Below are positions 26,478 to 35,480 of a DNA stretch of 64,000 nucleotides, piece after piece. Within the stretch, counting starts at the first letter, position 1; every line of letters begins with the position of its first letter. Below the pieces are notes generated by a model. That model ran no database searches. It was not told where the DNA came from and saw only the letters and a list, made by a program, of their open reading frames with translations. Source of the stretch: Streptomyces aidingensis (GTDB lineage: Bacteria; Actinomycetota; Actinomycetes; Streptomycetales; Streptomycetaceae); the NCBI RefSeq assembly GCF_900112355.1, contig NZ_FOLM01000006.1:186001-250000 (forward strand), read 5' to 3'. A program made the position numbers and the translations under genes.

Positions 26478-29348
26478 ATGACACACGACCGCATCCAGCC
26501 CGCCGCCTACGTCCCCAACCCCGAGGCCGGGACCCTTTCCGCCTTCTACCACGGGCTGGCCTTCCCCTCCGCATGGCGGGAGCCGCTGCTGCGCCTGTAC
26601 CGGCACGGCAAGTCCGCCAAGTCCGAGGGCAGGCACCAGCAGGTGCCGATCTCGCGACTCAACCGGCTGATCGCGGCGGTCGCCCCCGACCTGATCTCGG
26701 TCGCCTCCAAGGCCCCGCTCGACGGCGGCAGGCCCTGGCTTTACACCACCGCGCCCTACCCGGCGTCGGTGATGAAGACCTTCCTGCACGCCTGGCTGCG
26801 AGACATGCAACCTGCACCCGAGGCTCACAGTCTGGTCAAGGAAACCGCACAGGCCCTGGACATCGACTCCCTGAAGTGGGAGCTGTTGAGCGTGAACCTG
26901 CTGGAACAGGGGCTTTCCGAGGAGGGCCGCACCGCGCTGCCCGCGCCGCACCTGTTCCGCCTGCTGCCGGAGACCCTGGCGGCCCGCATCGCCCAGCACC
27001 CCCCGTACGAGCACTACGGGCAGAAGCTGGAATTCCGGCAGGTGGCCGGGGTCCCCGGCGACAACGGAGCAACCCTGGTCTCCTGGCCCCCGCTCAAGTA
27101 CCCGGATCGTGGCAAGACTTGGAGGTACTCGGCATACCTGCGGGTCTCCCTCCGCACGGTCCCGTTCGACCCGGTGCCCCGCATCCACCTCAGCACCGGC
27201 ATCAGCCGCTGGGTACGGGAAAAGGTCTGGCTGCCGTTCCGCAGCAGCGCATCGGTGTACCTGCTCGCCGACGAGAGCATGCTCGCCGACGCCCCGGCCC
27301 CGACGCGCTTCGCTGTGGCCTCCCTCACCTGGCGGCAGGAGACCGGCCCTCAGTGGGCGCAGGGAGGACCAGAGGGGATGCTCCGGCGCATCTCCGTGGA
27401 GGACGACTTTCCCCGGCCCGAACGGCTGGTCAAGGAACCCGAGCACTGGCTGGTCCAGCCGGACGGCATCACCGCGGCCGTGCTGCACCACACCCGGATG
27501 GGTGCGCACGGAGTGGGCGCGGGACTGATGCCCACCGAACGCAGGCGGCTGACCGAATGGGCGGCCGAGGCGCTGCAACCGGATTTCGTGCCGGTCGGCG
27601 AACTGCGTCGGAGCATCTTCCTGCGCAAGCATGACCCGCTGCCGCGACTGGAGGAGAAGCTCTCCGAGAGGAAGAGCAAGAAGGCCGACAAGGACGCCAC
27701 AGAGGAGGAACGGGGGGAAATCGAGCGGCAGAACGCCGAGATCGCGGCATACAACGCCGAGGTGGGCGAGCAGAATGCCGTGATCGAACAGCGGAACGGC
27801 GACCGCCGCCGCCAGCTGCTGGCCGGAGTCATGGGCAGTGAGCTCTCGGTCCTGGCCCTGCACCAGACCGACACCATGCGCGATCTTCTGCTGGTCAAGG
27901 CGGAGGCATACCTGGGGCTGGCCCCGTTCCGTACCAAATCGGGACCCGGGACCTGGGCATGGGAGGCGCCCGAGCTGACGCTACGGATGCACATCTTCCC
28001 GCTGGGCAGACTCGGTGCCCCCCTGGGGAACGGCACAATTCCTCGCCGGGGCGCCGAGTGGGACGCGGTTGTGGCGGGGCGGCGGCGTGAGGTGGCCGCG
28101 TTTCTCACCGCCCGGGTCAAGGAAACCGGCAGGGCCCCGCAATTGGTCTTCGTGGAGCTGGAGGACTGGCGGAAGAAGCAGGTGGGAAAGAAGACTCCAC
28201 CGCCAACCACCGATCCGAAGTCCGCCATCCGCCTCGGCTGTGCGGATGCCGGACTGGTCAGCCAGTTCCTCGGCCTGCCCGATGATGTCGCCGCCCCCGG
28301 GAAAGACACCTCCGCACACCGGGCGAAGGCGGCCTGGGCGGACGGTATCCGGCAGCTCGGGGTGAGGGTCACCCGCCCGCACTCAGTGCCGTCCGGAATG
28401 ATCCCCGAACAGCTCAACCAGCTTGCCTTCTGGCTGGTCAAGCGGCGCGTGAGCGGCCATAACCCGCATGCTCAGTTCACTCCGATCGCCGTCCTGCTGC
28501 GGCCGGGCCAGCAGCAGGTGATGGGCCGAAGCCCACAGACCGGTGGCTGGGTTCCGTACCCGGAGCTACTCAAAGGGCTGGTGGGCCAGGTACGCGGTGA
28601 CGACCTGAAGTACCGCGACCAGCAGGAGCGGCTCACCGCCATCTTTGTCAGGCAGATTCTGGGCTCCTTCCGGGGCGAGCCCACGCTGGTGCTCACCCAT
28701 GCGCAGAACATCCGGGAGCGTTGGCCGTCATTGCAGAACGGCAAGGTACGGCCAGACACCGTGCAGCTCGGAGGGGACTCGCCCAAGCGACTGGCCTCGC
28801 TGGGCAAGAAGCTCCGGCTGGTGCGCGTGGCCGATGCCGCCCGGGACGAGACCGCCCAGTGGTGGTCACCGGTCAGTCGGAAGAGGAACGGCAACACTGA
28901 GGCACTTGCCGGCTTCGCCCAGGGACTGTGGCTGCCCCACAATGCCGAGCCCGGCGGGCGGAACTTCTACAGCGTCGGTGAGAAGCCGGGAACCAATACC
29001 CTGCACCGGGAGCTCAGCAAGCTGACCGAGCACCGTGATGCCAACGGCAAGTCCCTCCTCAGGCCCTCGGCCTCCGCCTCCCAGCCGGACCTGCTGGAAG
29101 TCGCGCTGGTAGGCCTCCAGGAGAACGACCGCCCCGAACCGTGGGCCATGTTCGTCCACCAGCAGCGCATCACCGACGACTACACCGATCCGCTGGCGCT
29201 CCCCCTGGTGCTGCACCTGGCCCGTCTCACAAGGGATTACGCCGAGCCGTACGAAGCGCCGGAGGCGCCGGGCGAAGCACAGCAGTCCGCGGACGAGGGC
29301 GAACAGCTCGCCTTCGATTTCGGCATCGAAGACTCCGACGGCGAATGA
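26478..29348 (+). CDS. pPIWI-RE protein (prokaryotic PIWI-module protein with conserved R and E)
   Basis: A 956-aa protein. The N-terminal 380 aa fit the X region of pPIWI-RE proteins. A charged coiled-coil-like insert (about 388-445, EEERGEIERQNAEIAAYNAE) follows, then a MID-like part (about 450-700) and an RNase H-fold PIWI part to the end. C-terminal landmarks are FYSVGEKPGTN, LLEVAL with E874, FVHQQR with R897 and LPLVLHLARLTRDY. I take E874 and R897 as the family's namesake residues. The family was predicted by Burroughs, Iyer and Aravind (2013) to mediate RNA-guided restriction of invading DNA with a DinG-type helicase and a REase, both encoded directly upstream here. Whether the RNase H site is catalytic cannot be judged by eye. 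GAGGAAA precedes ATG 26478. The next gene follows after 12 bp. Confidence 0.85.
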   Translation: MTHDRIQPAAYVPNPEAGTLSAFYHGLAFPSAWREPLLRLYRHGKSAKSEGRHQQVPISRLNRLIAAVAPDLISVASKAPLDGGRPWLYTTAPYPASVMKTFLHAWLRDMQPAPEAHSLVKETAQALDIDSLKWELLSVNLLEQGLSEEGRTALPAPHLFRLLPETLAARIAQHPPYEHYGQKLEFRQVAGVPGDNGATLVSWPPLKYPDRGKTWRYSAYLRVSLRTVPFDPVPRIHLSTGISRWVREKVWLPFRSSASVYLLADESMLADAPAPTRFAVASLTWRQETGPQWAQGGPEGMLRRISVEDDFPRPERLVKEPEHWLVQPDGITAAVLHHTRMGAHGVGAGLMPTERRRLTEWAAEALQPDFVPVGELRRSIFLRKHDPLPRLEEKLSERKSKKADKDATEEERGEIERQNAEIAAYNAEVGEQNAVIEQRNGDRRRQLLAGVMGSELSVLALHQTDTMRDLLLVKAEAYLGLAPFRTKSGPGTWAWEAPELTLRMHIFPLGRLGAPLGNGTIPRRGAEWDAVVAGRRREVAAFLTARVKETGRAPQLVFVELEDWRKKQVGKKTPPPTTDPKSAIRLGCADAGLVSQFLGLPDDVAAPGKDTSAHRAKAAWADGIRQLGVRVTRPHSVPSGMIPEQLNQLAFWLVKRRVSGHNPHAQFTPIAVLLRPGQQQVMGRSPQTGGWVPYPELLKGLVGQVRGDDLKYRDQQERLTAIFVRQILGSFRGEPTLVLTHAQNIRERWPSLQNGKVRPDTVQLGGDSPKRLASLGKKLRLVRVADAARDETAQWWSPVSRKRNGNTEALAGFAQGLWLPHNAEPGGRNFYSVGEKPGTNTLHRELSKLTEHRDANGKSLLRPSASASQPDLLEVALVGLQENDRPEPWAMFVHQQRITDDYTDPLALPLVLHLARLTRDYAEPYEAPEAPGEAQQSADEGEQLAFDFGIEDSDGE

Positions 29349-29360
29349 GGAATCCCCTGC

Positions 29361-32300
29361 ATGGATGAACGGCAAGGCCCGCGGCGTGTCGCGGGAGCGG
29401 TGAGAGACGTGGCGGCTCTGGTCACCGGCCGGCCGGGCGGCATGACGGCGGGTGAGCTGACGCAGGCCGCGCAGGCGAGGTACCCCCGGCTCCCGGCCGC
29501 CCGGGTGGGCAGGCTGCTGGCCCAGGCGCTGGAGGCCGGTCTGCTGCGCGAGGACGCGGGCAGGCTGTATCCCGCCACGGTGGATTCCCGCACCGACGAG
29601 CCGGCCGATGAGCCTGCGGCCGGGTCGGCCCCGGCCGCCGGTCCCGGGGCACGGCCGCCGGGGCTGCGGGGGGTCGCCGTGGACCTGGAGAGCGTGGTGC
29701 GCACCACGGCGGTGGAGCCCTACACCGAGCGGCGCATCTTCCAGATCGGGGCGGTGCGGATCGGCACCGACAACACCTGGGCCCTCGGCTGTCCGTCGTT
29801 CGAGCGGTTCGTCGAACTGCCGGACGACTCCTGGGAGATCCGCAGCGACGCGCTCCGCGCCCGGCACGCCGAGGGCCGGGCGCCGGTGGAGCAGGCGCTG
29901 GCGGAACTGCGGGAATTCTGCGAGGGCACGGACCTGCTGGTGGCGCACAACGGGACGACTGCCGACTTCGCGCTGCTGGACGAGACCTGCGCGCGGGCGG
30001 AGGCACCCCCGCTTCCCGGGGAACGGGTGGACTCGCTCTATCTGGCGCACGCGCTGTGGCCGCTGGCCGGCAGCCATCGGCTCGGTGCGCTGGTCGACAC
30101 CCACAGCCTGAACCGCTCCGATCTCACCTGGCACGACGCGGCCGATGATGCGCGGCTGCTGGCCCGATTGCTGGACCACGCCGCAGCGGAGTACGCGGCG
30201 TGGGACGAGGAGCAGCGGGATCTGGTCGCCTCGGTCTGTCCCGACTCCCCGGCCTGGCGGCTGCTCGGCCATCTCGCCGGCCGTCACGCGGGCCTGCCGC
30301 CCGGCACCCCGCTGGGCGCCCCCGCACGCGTCGGCCATGGCGAGGTGGCGGTCTTCCTGGCCCGGCGGATGGCTGGTCATCCGCGTCGCCGGATCACCGG
30401 CCGGCCCCGCCGGTCCCCCATCCCGGTCGGCGAGGAGTTGCGGACCAACGGCCGGGTGGACCCGACCCTGCTGGCCGGGGTGCTGCACGGCGGTACGGCC
30501 AGGCCGCGCCCGCCGCAGCAGCAGATGGCCGACGCACTGCACAGCTGGATCGGGAGCGGTGGGCCGGCCATGGTGGAGGCACCCACCGGGACCGGAAAGA
30601 GCCTCGCCGTCCTGGCCGCCGCACTGGACTGGCTGGCGGGCGACCCTTCCCGCACCGCGGTGGTCGCCACCTACACCAAGCAGCTCCAGAACCAGCTGGC
30701 CCGGGACCTGACGATGCTGGAGAAGGCGGTCCCGGGCCTGCTGGACAGTGCCGATGTGGTGAAGGGCAGCGCCAACCGGCTCTCGCTGCGCGCCCTGACA
30801 CGGGTACTGGCCGATGCCACGGCCGCCACCGCCGTTGCGGCGGCCGGCCGTCCCGGGGCCGGGGGCGGACGCGGTGGCCGGCTGCGCTTCCTGCATCGGA
30901 CCGCCTTCCGCGAACTGGCGGTGTACCTGCTGCTGCGGCTGATCGCCGCGCCCGGCCCTCCCGAGTCCTGGACGGCCCGGTCGGTGGACCCGGCGGACCT
31001 GCCCGCGCCCTTCTCCGCCTGGTGCGGGCGGGTGCTTCCGCTGTGGCTGGATGCCCTGTCACAGAGCGGCGGGGACTTTCCCGCCTCGGGCGCCACCCAG
31101 CTCAGCGCCCATACCGACACCGTGCGGGAGGCGCTGGCCGCCCGCCGGCTGGTGCTGGCCAACCATGCGGTGCTGCTGTCCCATCTGGAGGATCTGCGCG
31201 CGCTGTCCGGTGACGTCCTGCTGGTGGCCGACGAGGCCCATCTGCTGGAGGACGCGGCCACTTCGGCACTCACCACGGAGCTGGACTACGGCACGGTCGA
31301 AAGCCTCCTCGCCGAGTTCGACGCCTGGCTCCGGGAGGCCAGGGCAGGCGAGGCCCGGGACCGCGTACGCGCGGCGGTGGAGGAGCTGGCGACCCTGCTC
31401 GACCTGGAAATCCTGCCCCGCACCGCCGGGGAGGCGTTCGACGCGCTGGGCGGAACGGACGCATCCGCCGTGGGCTCCCGGGCGGTCACGCTGACCAGCC
31501 CGTACGGGGGCACGGCCGGGCGGGCACAGGTCCGCAGGCTGCTGTACCAGGTGCGGCGGCTGGCGGATGTCCTCGGCGGTACCGTCCGGGCGCTGGCGGG
31601 CTACGCCCAGGCCCACGCGCGCACGCTGGACTTCTTCGCTCTGGAACGGCTGCACGCGCTGCGGGCCCTGGCGGACGAGCTGGAGGACGCGGCCCGACGG
31701 CTGATCACCGATGCCGATGAGGTGCTGGCCCCCGTGGTCGTGGCCGGCCCCGCCACGAGTCCTGACCGAAGCCGGGTGGACGATGCCGGAGGCGACCGGG
31801 AGGAGGAGAGCGAGCCGGCGGCGTCCACAGGAGTCCTGCTGCCCAACCGGGTGGTGCACGCCGAAGAACTGGAGGTACCGCAGCCCGGCATGCGCCGCTA
31901 CCGGTTCCGGCTCGCCTCCAGCCCTGTCGAACTGCCGGCCGACCCGCTCTGGCAGCGGTTTCTCACGGCCTTTCCCAGGACCTACTACGTATCGGCCACC
32001 CTGCGCGTCTCCGGGCAGTGGACCTTTGTCAAGGAGCGGCTCGGTCTGCCGGACCGGCTGACCACGCTGGACCTGCCCACCCCGTTCCGCCTGGCCGATC
32101 AGGCCGAGCTGGTCTGCTTCTCGGATTTCCCGTCCTGGGCAGAGCAGACCGAGGGCGCCATGCGCACCGCTGCGCATCAGCTCGCCGGGCTCGCGACTCA
32201 GCTGACCGCCCGGCGGACGGACGGCCAGGGCTGGGACGGCGGTGCCCTGGTGCTGACCACGGCACGTGCCACGGCCGGCGGGATCACGGAACGGCTGACG

Positions 32301-35300
32301 CAGGAGCTGCGGCGCCGGGGCCACGGGGCTCCGGTGCTGGGCGCCCTCACCCTGGGGAATGCCCGGGCGTTCCGGGAGTTCGCCGACCCGGAGGACGGCG
32401 GTGGCTTCCTGGTCGGCACCAAGGGCCTGTGGCAGGGGGTGGACGTCTCCGACGAGCGGCGGCTGCGGCTGGTCTGGATCAACAAGCTGCCGTTCGCGCC
32501 ATTCGCCGCCCCGGTGGTGGAGGCACGCCGGGCGGCCGTGCGTGCCCGGGCGGAGGCGGCGGAGGCCGAGGATCCGGACGCCTACGCCACCGAGCACTAC
32601 TACCTGCCGCTGGCCGCCCTGCAGCTGCGCCAGGCGGTCGGACGGCTGATCCGCTCGGAGCGGCACCGTGGTGTGGTGGTGATCAGCGACCGCAAGCTCG
32701 ACGGCCACACGGCCCTGCGCCGTGCCTATCGCCGGGCGTTCCTGGGCAGCCTGGACGGCGGGCTGCTTCGTCCGGATCCTGTCACCGGGGAGACCGGTGG
32801 CGGCAATGTGGTGTCCATGCACGAGGGCTGGGCACGGATCTGGGACTTCTACGCCCGGCACGGCCTGCTTCCGGCCGGGAAGGCCGCGGAACTGTGCTCT
32901 CCGCAAGCCCTTCGGGAGCAGACCCTGCTGCCGCAGACCCGGCAGATCAGGGAACTGGAGCTCACGCCGCGGGAGATGGACCGTCTTCGCGCCGAGGGAG
33001 GCCAGGAGCCGGCAGCGGAGGTGCTGCGCCGCTGTGCCCTGGTGGGCGGCCTGCTGCGATTCGCGGACGATCCCTCCGCCTTCCGGCTCAAGGATGCCCA
33101 GCGGGCGGTGATCTCGGCCGTGGCGGAGGGCCGCAATGTCCTCGGCCTGCTGCCCACGGGCTTCGGCAAGAGCTTCACGTTCCAGTTGCCGGCGCTGGTG
33201 CTGCCCGGCGTGACGCTGGTGGTCAGTCCGCTGGTCGCACTCATGCAGGATCAGGCGCTGGAGCTCAACCGGTCGATCGGCGGTGCCGTCCGTGCCCTGA
33301 TCGCGCCCCTGCGCGAGTCCAGCAGCCGCGCCGGGAAGACGGAAGTCGCCGAGCAGCTGTTGGGGGTGCGGGACCACGGCATCAAGCTGCTGTACGTGAG
33401 CCCGGAGCGGCTGTGCCAGCGGCGTTTCCGAGAGCTGGTGCGGGAGGCCGTCGAAGCGGGGCGGATCAGCAGGATCGCCCTGGATGAGGCGCATACCGTT
33501 GTACAGTGGGACGATTTCCGGCCAAGTATGCGACGGGTCGAGCGCCTCCTCGCCGAACTGCGGCACGAGGCCGGGCTTCCGGTCACCGCCCTGACGGCCA
33601 CCGCCAATCGCACCGTGCACGCCGGGCTGCGGCAGGGGGTCTTCGGGCTGCCTCCCGATCCGCCTGCCGGGAACAGCCCCGCCGCGCACCGGGAGGCGAC
33701 GCAGCCGGGCGTGGCGGGCTCACTGGTCACCGTGCGGGAGAACCCCATCCGGCCGGAGCTCGCCGTCTTCCGCCGCAGCATGAATCGCAGCGGACCGGCC
33801 ACTGTCGCCGGTCTGGTGGAGGAGGTGGCGGACGCCGTCGCCGGGCATGCGGTGTTCTACTGCCTCACCGTCAAAGAGGTGGTGACGCTCCACGCCCGCC
33901 TGCGCGAGTACCTGGGCGAGACACGGGTGCGGGTCCGCCGCTTCCACGGACGGCTCACCGCGGCGGAGAAGGGGGCGGTGCTGACCGAGTTCCGCGAGGC
34001 CCCGCGGGAGGGCGAGGAGGGCTTCGCCCCCCTGCTGGTGGTGGCCACCTCCGCCTTCGGGCTGGGCATCGACCGGGACGACATCCGCACGGTCTTCTGT
34101 GTCTCGGCGCCGACCGATCTGGCCGCGCTCTACCAGCAACTGGGACGGGCGGGGCGGGATGTCGCCGGTGCTGGAGCCGCCGCGGGCCCCCGGGCACCCG
34201 CCAACACGGCGCTGTCCCTGCTGACCACCCGCGGGCTGCGCACCGTCTCCTTCCTGACGGGCCAGGACCTGCCGCCCCCGCTGCTGACGCGCATGGGTCG
34301 CGCAGTGCTGCGGTGCGGAACGGTGCTGGACGCCGTCGGTCTGGCCGACGATCTCATCGGCCAGGACCTGGCCGAGGGCAGGATCGGCGAAGCGCAGGCC
34401 AGGTCGTCCCGGACCGCGGAGTCCTACGCCACCGGCGTGATGCGGGTGCTGGCCGCCCTGGCCGACACGGGAGCCCTTTCCGACCTGGGGGATTTCCCGC
34501 CGGAGTGCGCCGTTCGGCCGGGTGAGCTGCCAGCCCGTGAACCGGAAGCGCAGGGAAACGGGCAGGCGGTGGACGCCGTGGTGCACCAGGTTGTCGCCTC
34601 GGTGCTGGACCTGCCGGCGCGCCGCCCGGCAGGTGGAGGCGGACTGCACCGCGGCAGGCTGGACGTGGCCGCACTGGACCGCCGACTTGCCGCCCGGGTC
34701 GCGGGCTACCGGGACCTCGCCGACAGCCCGGCGGGCACCTGGCAACTCCTGGCCGACCTGCACGACCGCGGACTGCTCGATGTCTCGGCCGCCCCCAGCC
34801 AGCACTGGGTGACCGGCATCGAGATCCACCGCCGTGACCTGCCGCCGGGCTTCCTCGACCGCCTGTCCGGCAGGAGACACCGAGCGGCCGAGGAGATCGC
34901 CGTGCTCGAGGACTTCCACACTGACACCTCGACCTGCGCCCACCGCAAGTTCGCCGACTACTTCGGTGTGGCGGAGCTGCCCGAAGGCTGCTGCACCACG
35001 GCGGCCAACCGCTGTTCCGCGTGCTGGGACTCCGGGCAGTGGCCGCCCGGGGAGAGCGAGCCCGCCACCGGACGCGCGCTGCGGACCGCGCGGCCCCGCC
35101 CGGCCGCCGGCGGCCTCGACACGGCCCACGGGCAGCAGCGGCTCGACGACCAAGTCCTCCGGCTGGTGTGGGCCATGCGGCGAGGCGTCCACGCCAACGA
35201 CGTGTCCCGGACGCTGCGCGGCGAGGACAGCTACTACCTGCCAGGCCGAGGCGGCCGGGGCAGACGGGTCCCGGTGCCCAGGCAGTTGGTCACCAGCCGG

Positions 35301-35480
35301 TTCTTCGGCGCCCGAGCGGACGTGTCGACCAGGGATGTGCAGGCCAGCCTGGAACGGCTGGCCGCAAGAGGACAGGTGGCGCTGGAGGGGACACGCTGGT
35401 CCGTCCGCCGCAGCACCGGCAGCGGACCCACGGCGGGTTCCGCTGTCCCCGCGCCCGCCCGGAGAGGAGCCCAGGCATGA
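29361..35480 (+). CDS. Giant fusion: DEDD exonuclease - DinG-type helicase - RecQ-type helicase
   Basis: A 2039-aa polypeptide with three enzymes. Residues 1-70 look like a winged helix. Residues 105-275 are a DEDDh 3'-5' exonuclease (D108-L-E110, AHNGTT, H258-D...DD263). Residues 380-1130 are a DinG-type helicase (Walker A EAPTGTGKS with K413, D624-E-A-H627, LWQGVDVSDE, motif VI QAVGRLIRS at 1091). Residues 1230-1900 are a RecQ-like helicase (LLPTGFGKS with K1270, D1375-E-A-H1378, TALTATANR, FGLGIDRDD, QLGRAGRD) with a RecQ-type cysteine zinc site (TCAHRKF, GCCT, CSAC) near 1858-1890. A C-terminal winged-helix-like tail follows. Exonuclease-DinG fusions are known in Firmicutes; adding RecQ is unusual. 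The stop overlaps the next start (ATGA). Confidence 0.88.
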   Translation: MDERQGPRRVAGAVRDVAALVTGRPGGMTAGELTQAAQARYPRLPAARVGRLLAQALEAGLLREDAGRLYPATVDSRTDEPADEPAAGSAPAAGPGARPPGLRGVAVDLESVVRTTAVEPYTERRIFQIGAVRIGTDNTWALGCPSFERFVELPDDSWEIRSDALRARHAEGRAPVEQALAELREFCEGTDLLVAHNGTTADFALLDETCARAEAPPLPGERVDSLYLAHALWPLAGSHRLGALVDTHSLNRSDLTWHDAADDARLLARLLDHAAAEYAAWDEEQRDLVASVCPDSPAWRLLGHLAGRHAGLPPGTPLGAPARVGHGEVAVFLARRMAGHPRRRITGRPRRSPIPVGEELRTNGRVDPTLLAGVLHGGTARPRPPQQQMADALHSWIGSGGPAMVEAPTGTGKSLAVLAAALDWLAGDPSRTAVVATYTKQLQNQLARDLTMLEKAVPGLLDSADVVKGSANRLSLRALTRVLADATAATAVAAAGRPGAGGGRGGRLRFLHRTAFRELAVYLLLRLIAAPGPPESWTARSVDPADLPAPFSAWCGRVLPLWLDALSQSGGDFPASGATQLSAHTDTVREALAARRLVLANHAVLLSHLEDLRALSGDVLLVADEAHLLEDAATSALTTELDYGTVESLLAEFDAWLREARAGEARDRVRAAVEELATLLDLEILPRTAGEAFDALGGTDASAVGSRAVTLTSPYGGTAGRAQVRRLLYQVRRLADVLGGTVRALAGYAQAHARTLDFFALERLHALRALADELEDAARRLITDADEVLAPVVVAGPATSPDRSRVDDAGGDREEESEPAASTGVLLPNRVVHAEELEVPQPGMRRYRFRLASSPVELPADPLWQRFLTAFPRTYYVSATLRVSGQWTFVKERLGLPDRLTTLDLPTPFRLADQAELVCFSDFPSWAEQTEGAMRTAAHQLAGLATQLTARRTDGQGWDGGALVLTTARATAGGITERLTQELRRRGHGAPVLGALTLGNARAFREFADPEDGGGFLVGTKGLWQGVDVSDERRLRLVWINKLPFAPFAAPVVEARRAAVRARAEAAEAEDPDAYATEHYYLPLAALQLRQAVGRLIRSERHRGVVVISDRKLDGHTALRRAYRRAFLGSLDGGLLRPDPVTGETGGGNVVSMHEGWARIWDFYARHGLLPAGKAAELCSPQALREQTLLPQTRQIRELELTPREMDRLRAEGGQEPAAEVLRRCALVGGLLRFADDPSAFRLKDAQRAVISAVAEGRNVLGLLPTGFGKSFTFQLPALVLPGVTLVVSPLVALMQDQALELNRSIGGAVRALIAPLRESSSRAGKTEVAEQLLGVRDHGIKLLYVSPERLCQRRFRELVREAVEAGRISRIALDEAHTVVQWDDFRPSMRRVERLLAELRHEAGLPVTALTATANRTVHAGLRQGVFGLPPDPPAGNSPAAHREATQPGVAGSLVTVRENPIRPELAVFRRSMNRSGPATVAGLVEEVADAVAGHAVFYCLTVKEVVTLHARLREYLGETRVRVRRFHGRLTAAEKGAVLTEFREAPREGEEGFAPLLVVATSAFGLGIDRDDIRTVFCVSAPTDLAALYQQLGRAGRDVAGAGAAAGPRAPANTALSLLTTRGLRTVSFLTGQDLPPPLLTRMGRAVLRCGTVLDAVGLADDLIGQDLAEGRIGEAQARSSRTAESYATGVMRVLAALADTGALSDLGDFPPECAVRPGELPAREPEAQGNGQAVDAVVHQVVASVLDLPARRPAGGGGLHRGRLDVAALDRRLAARVAGYRDLADSPAGTWQLLADLHDRGLLDVSAAPSQHWVTGIEIHRRDLPPGFLDRLSGRRHRAAEEIAVLEDFHTDTSTCAHRKFADYFGVAELPEGCCTTAANRCSACWDSGQWPPGESEPATGRALRTARPRPAAGGLDTAHGQQRLDDQVLRLVWAMRRGVHANDVSRTLRGEDSYYLPGRGGRGRRVPVPRQLVTSRFFGARADVSTRDVQASLERLAARGQVALEGTRWSVRRSTGSGPTAGSAVPAPARRGAQA

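Noticed and set aside
26478..29348. Classical long or short Argonaute
   Set aside because: No PAZ-like region or DEDX pattern is apparent, while the C-terminal LLEVAL...VHQQR block and the neighbouring REase and DinG-type helicase fit pPIWI-RE.
31059..33689. An 876-codon minus-strand open frame opposite the helicase fusion
   Set aside because: It has no motifs and Gln/Arg/Gly-rich low-complexity content; the plus strand carries the DinG and RecQ motifs in frame.
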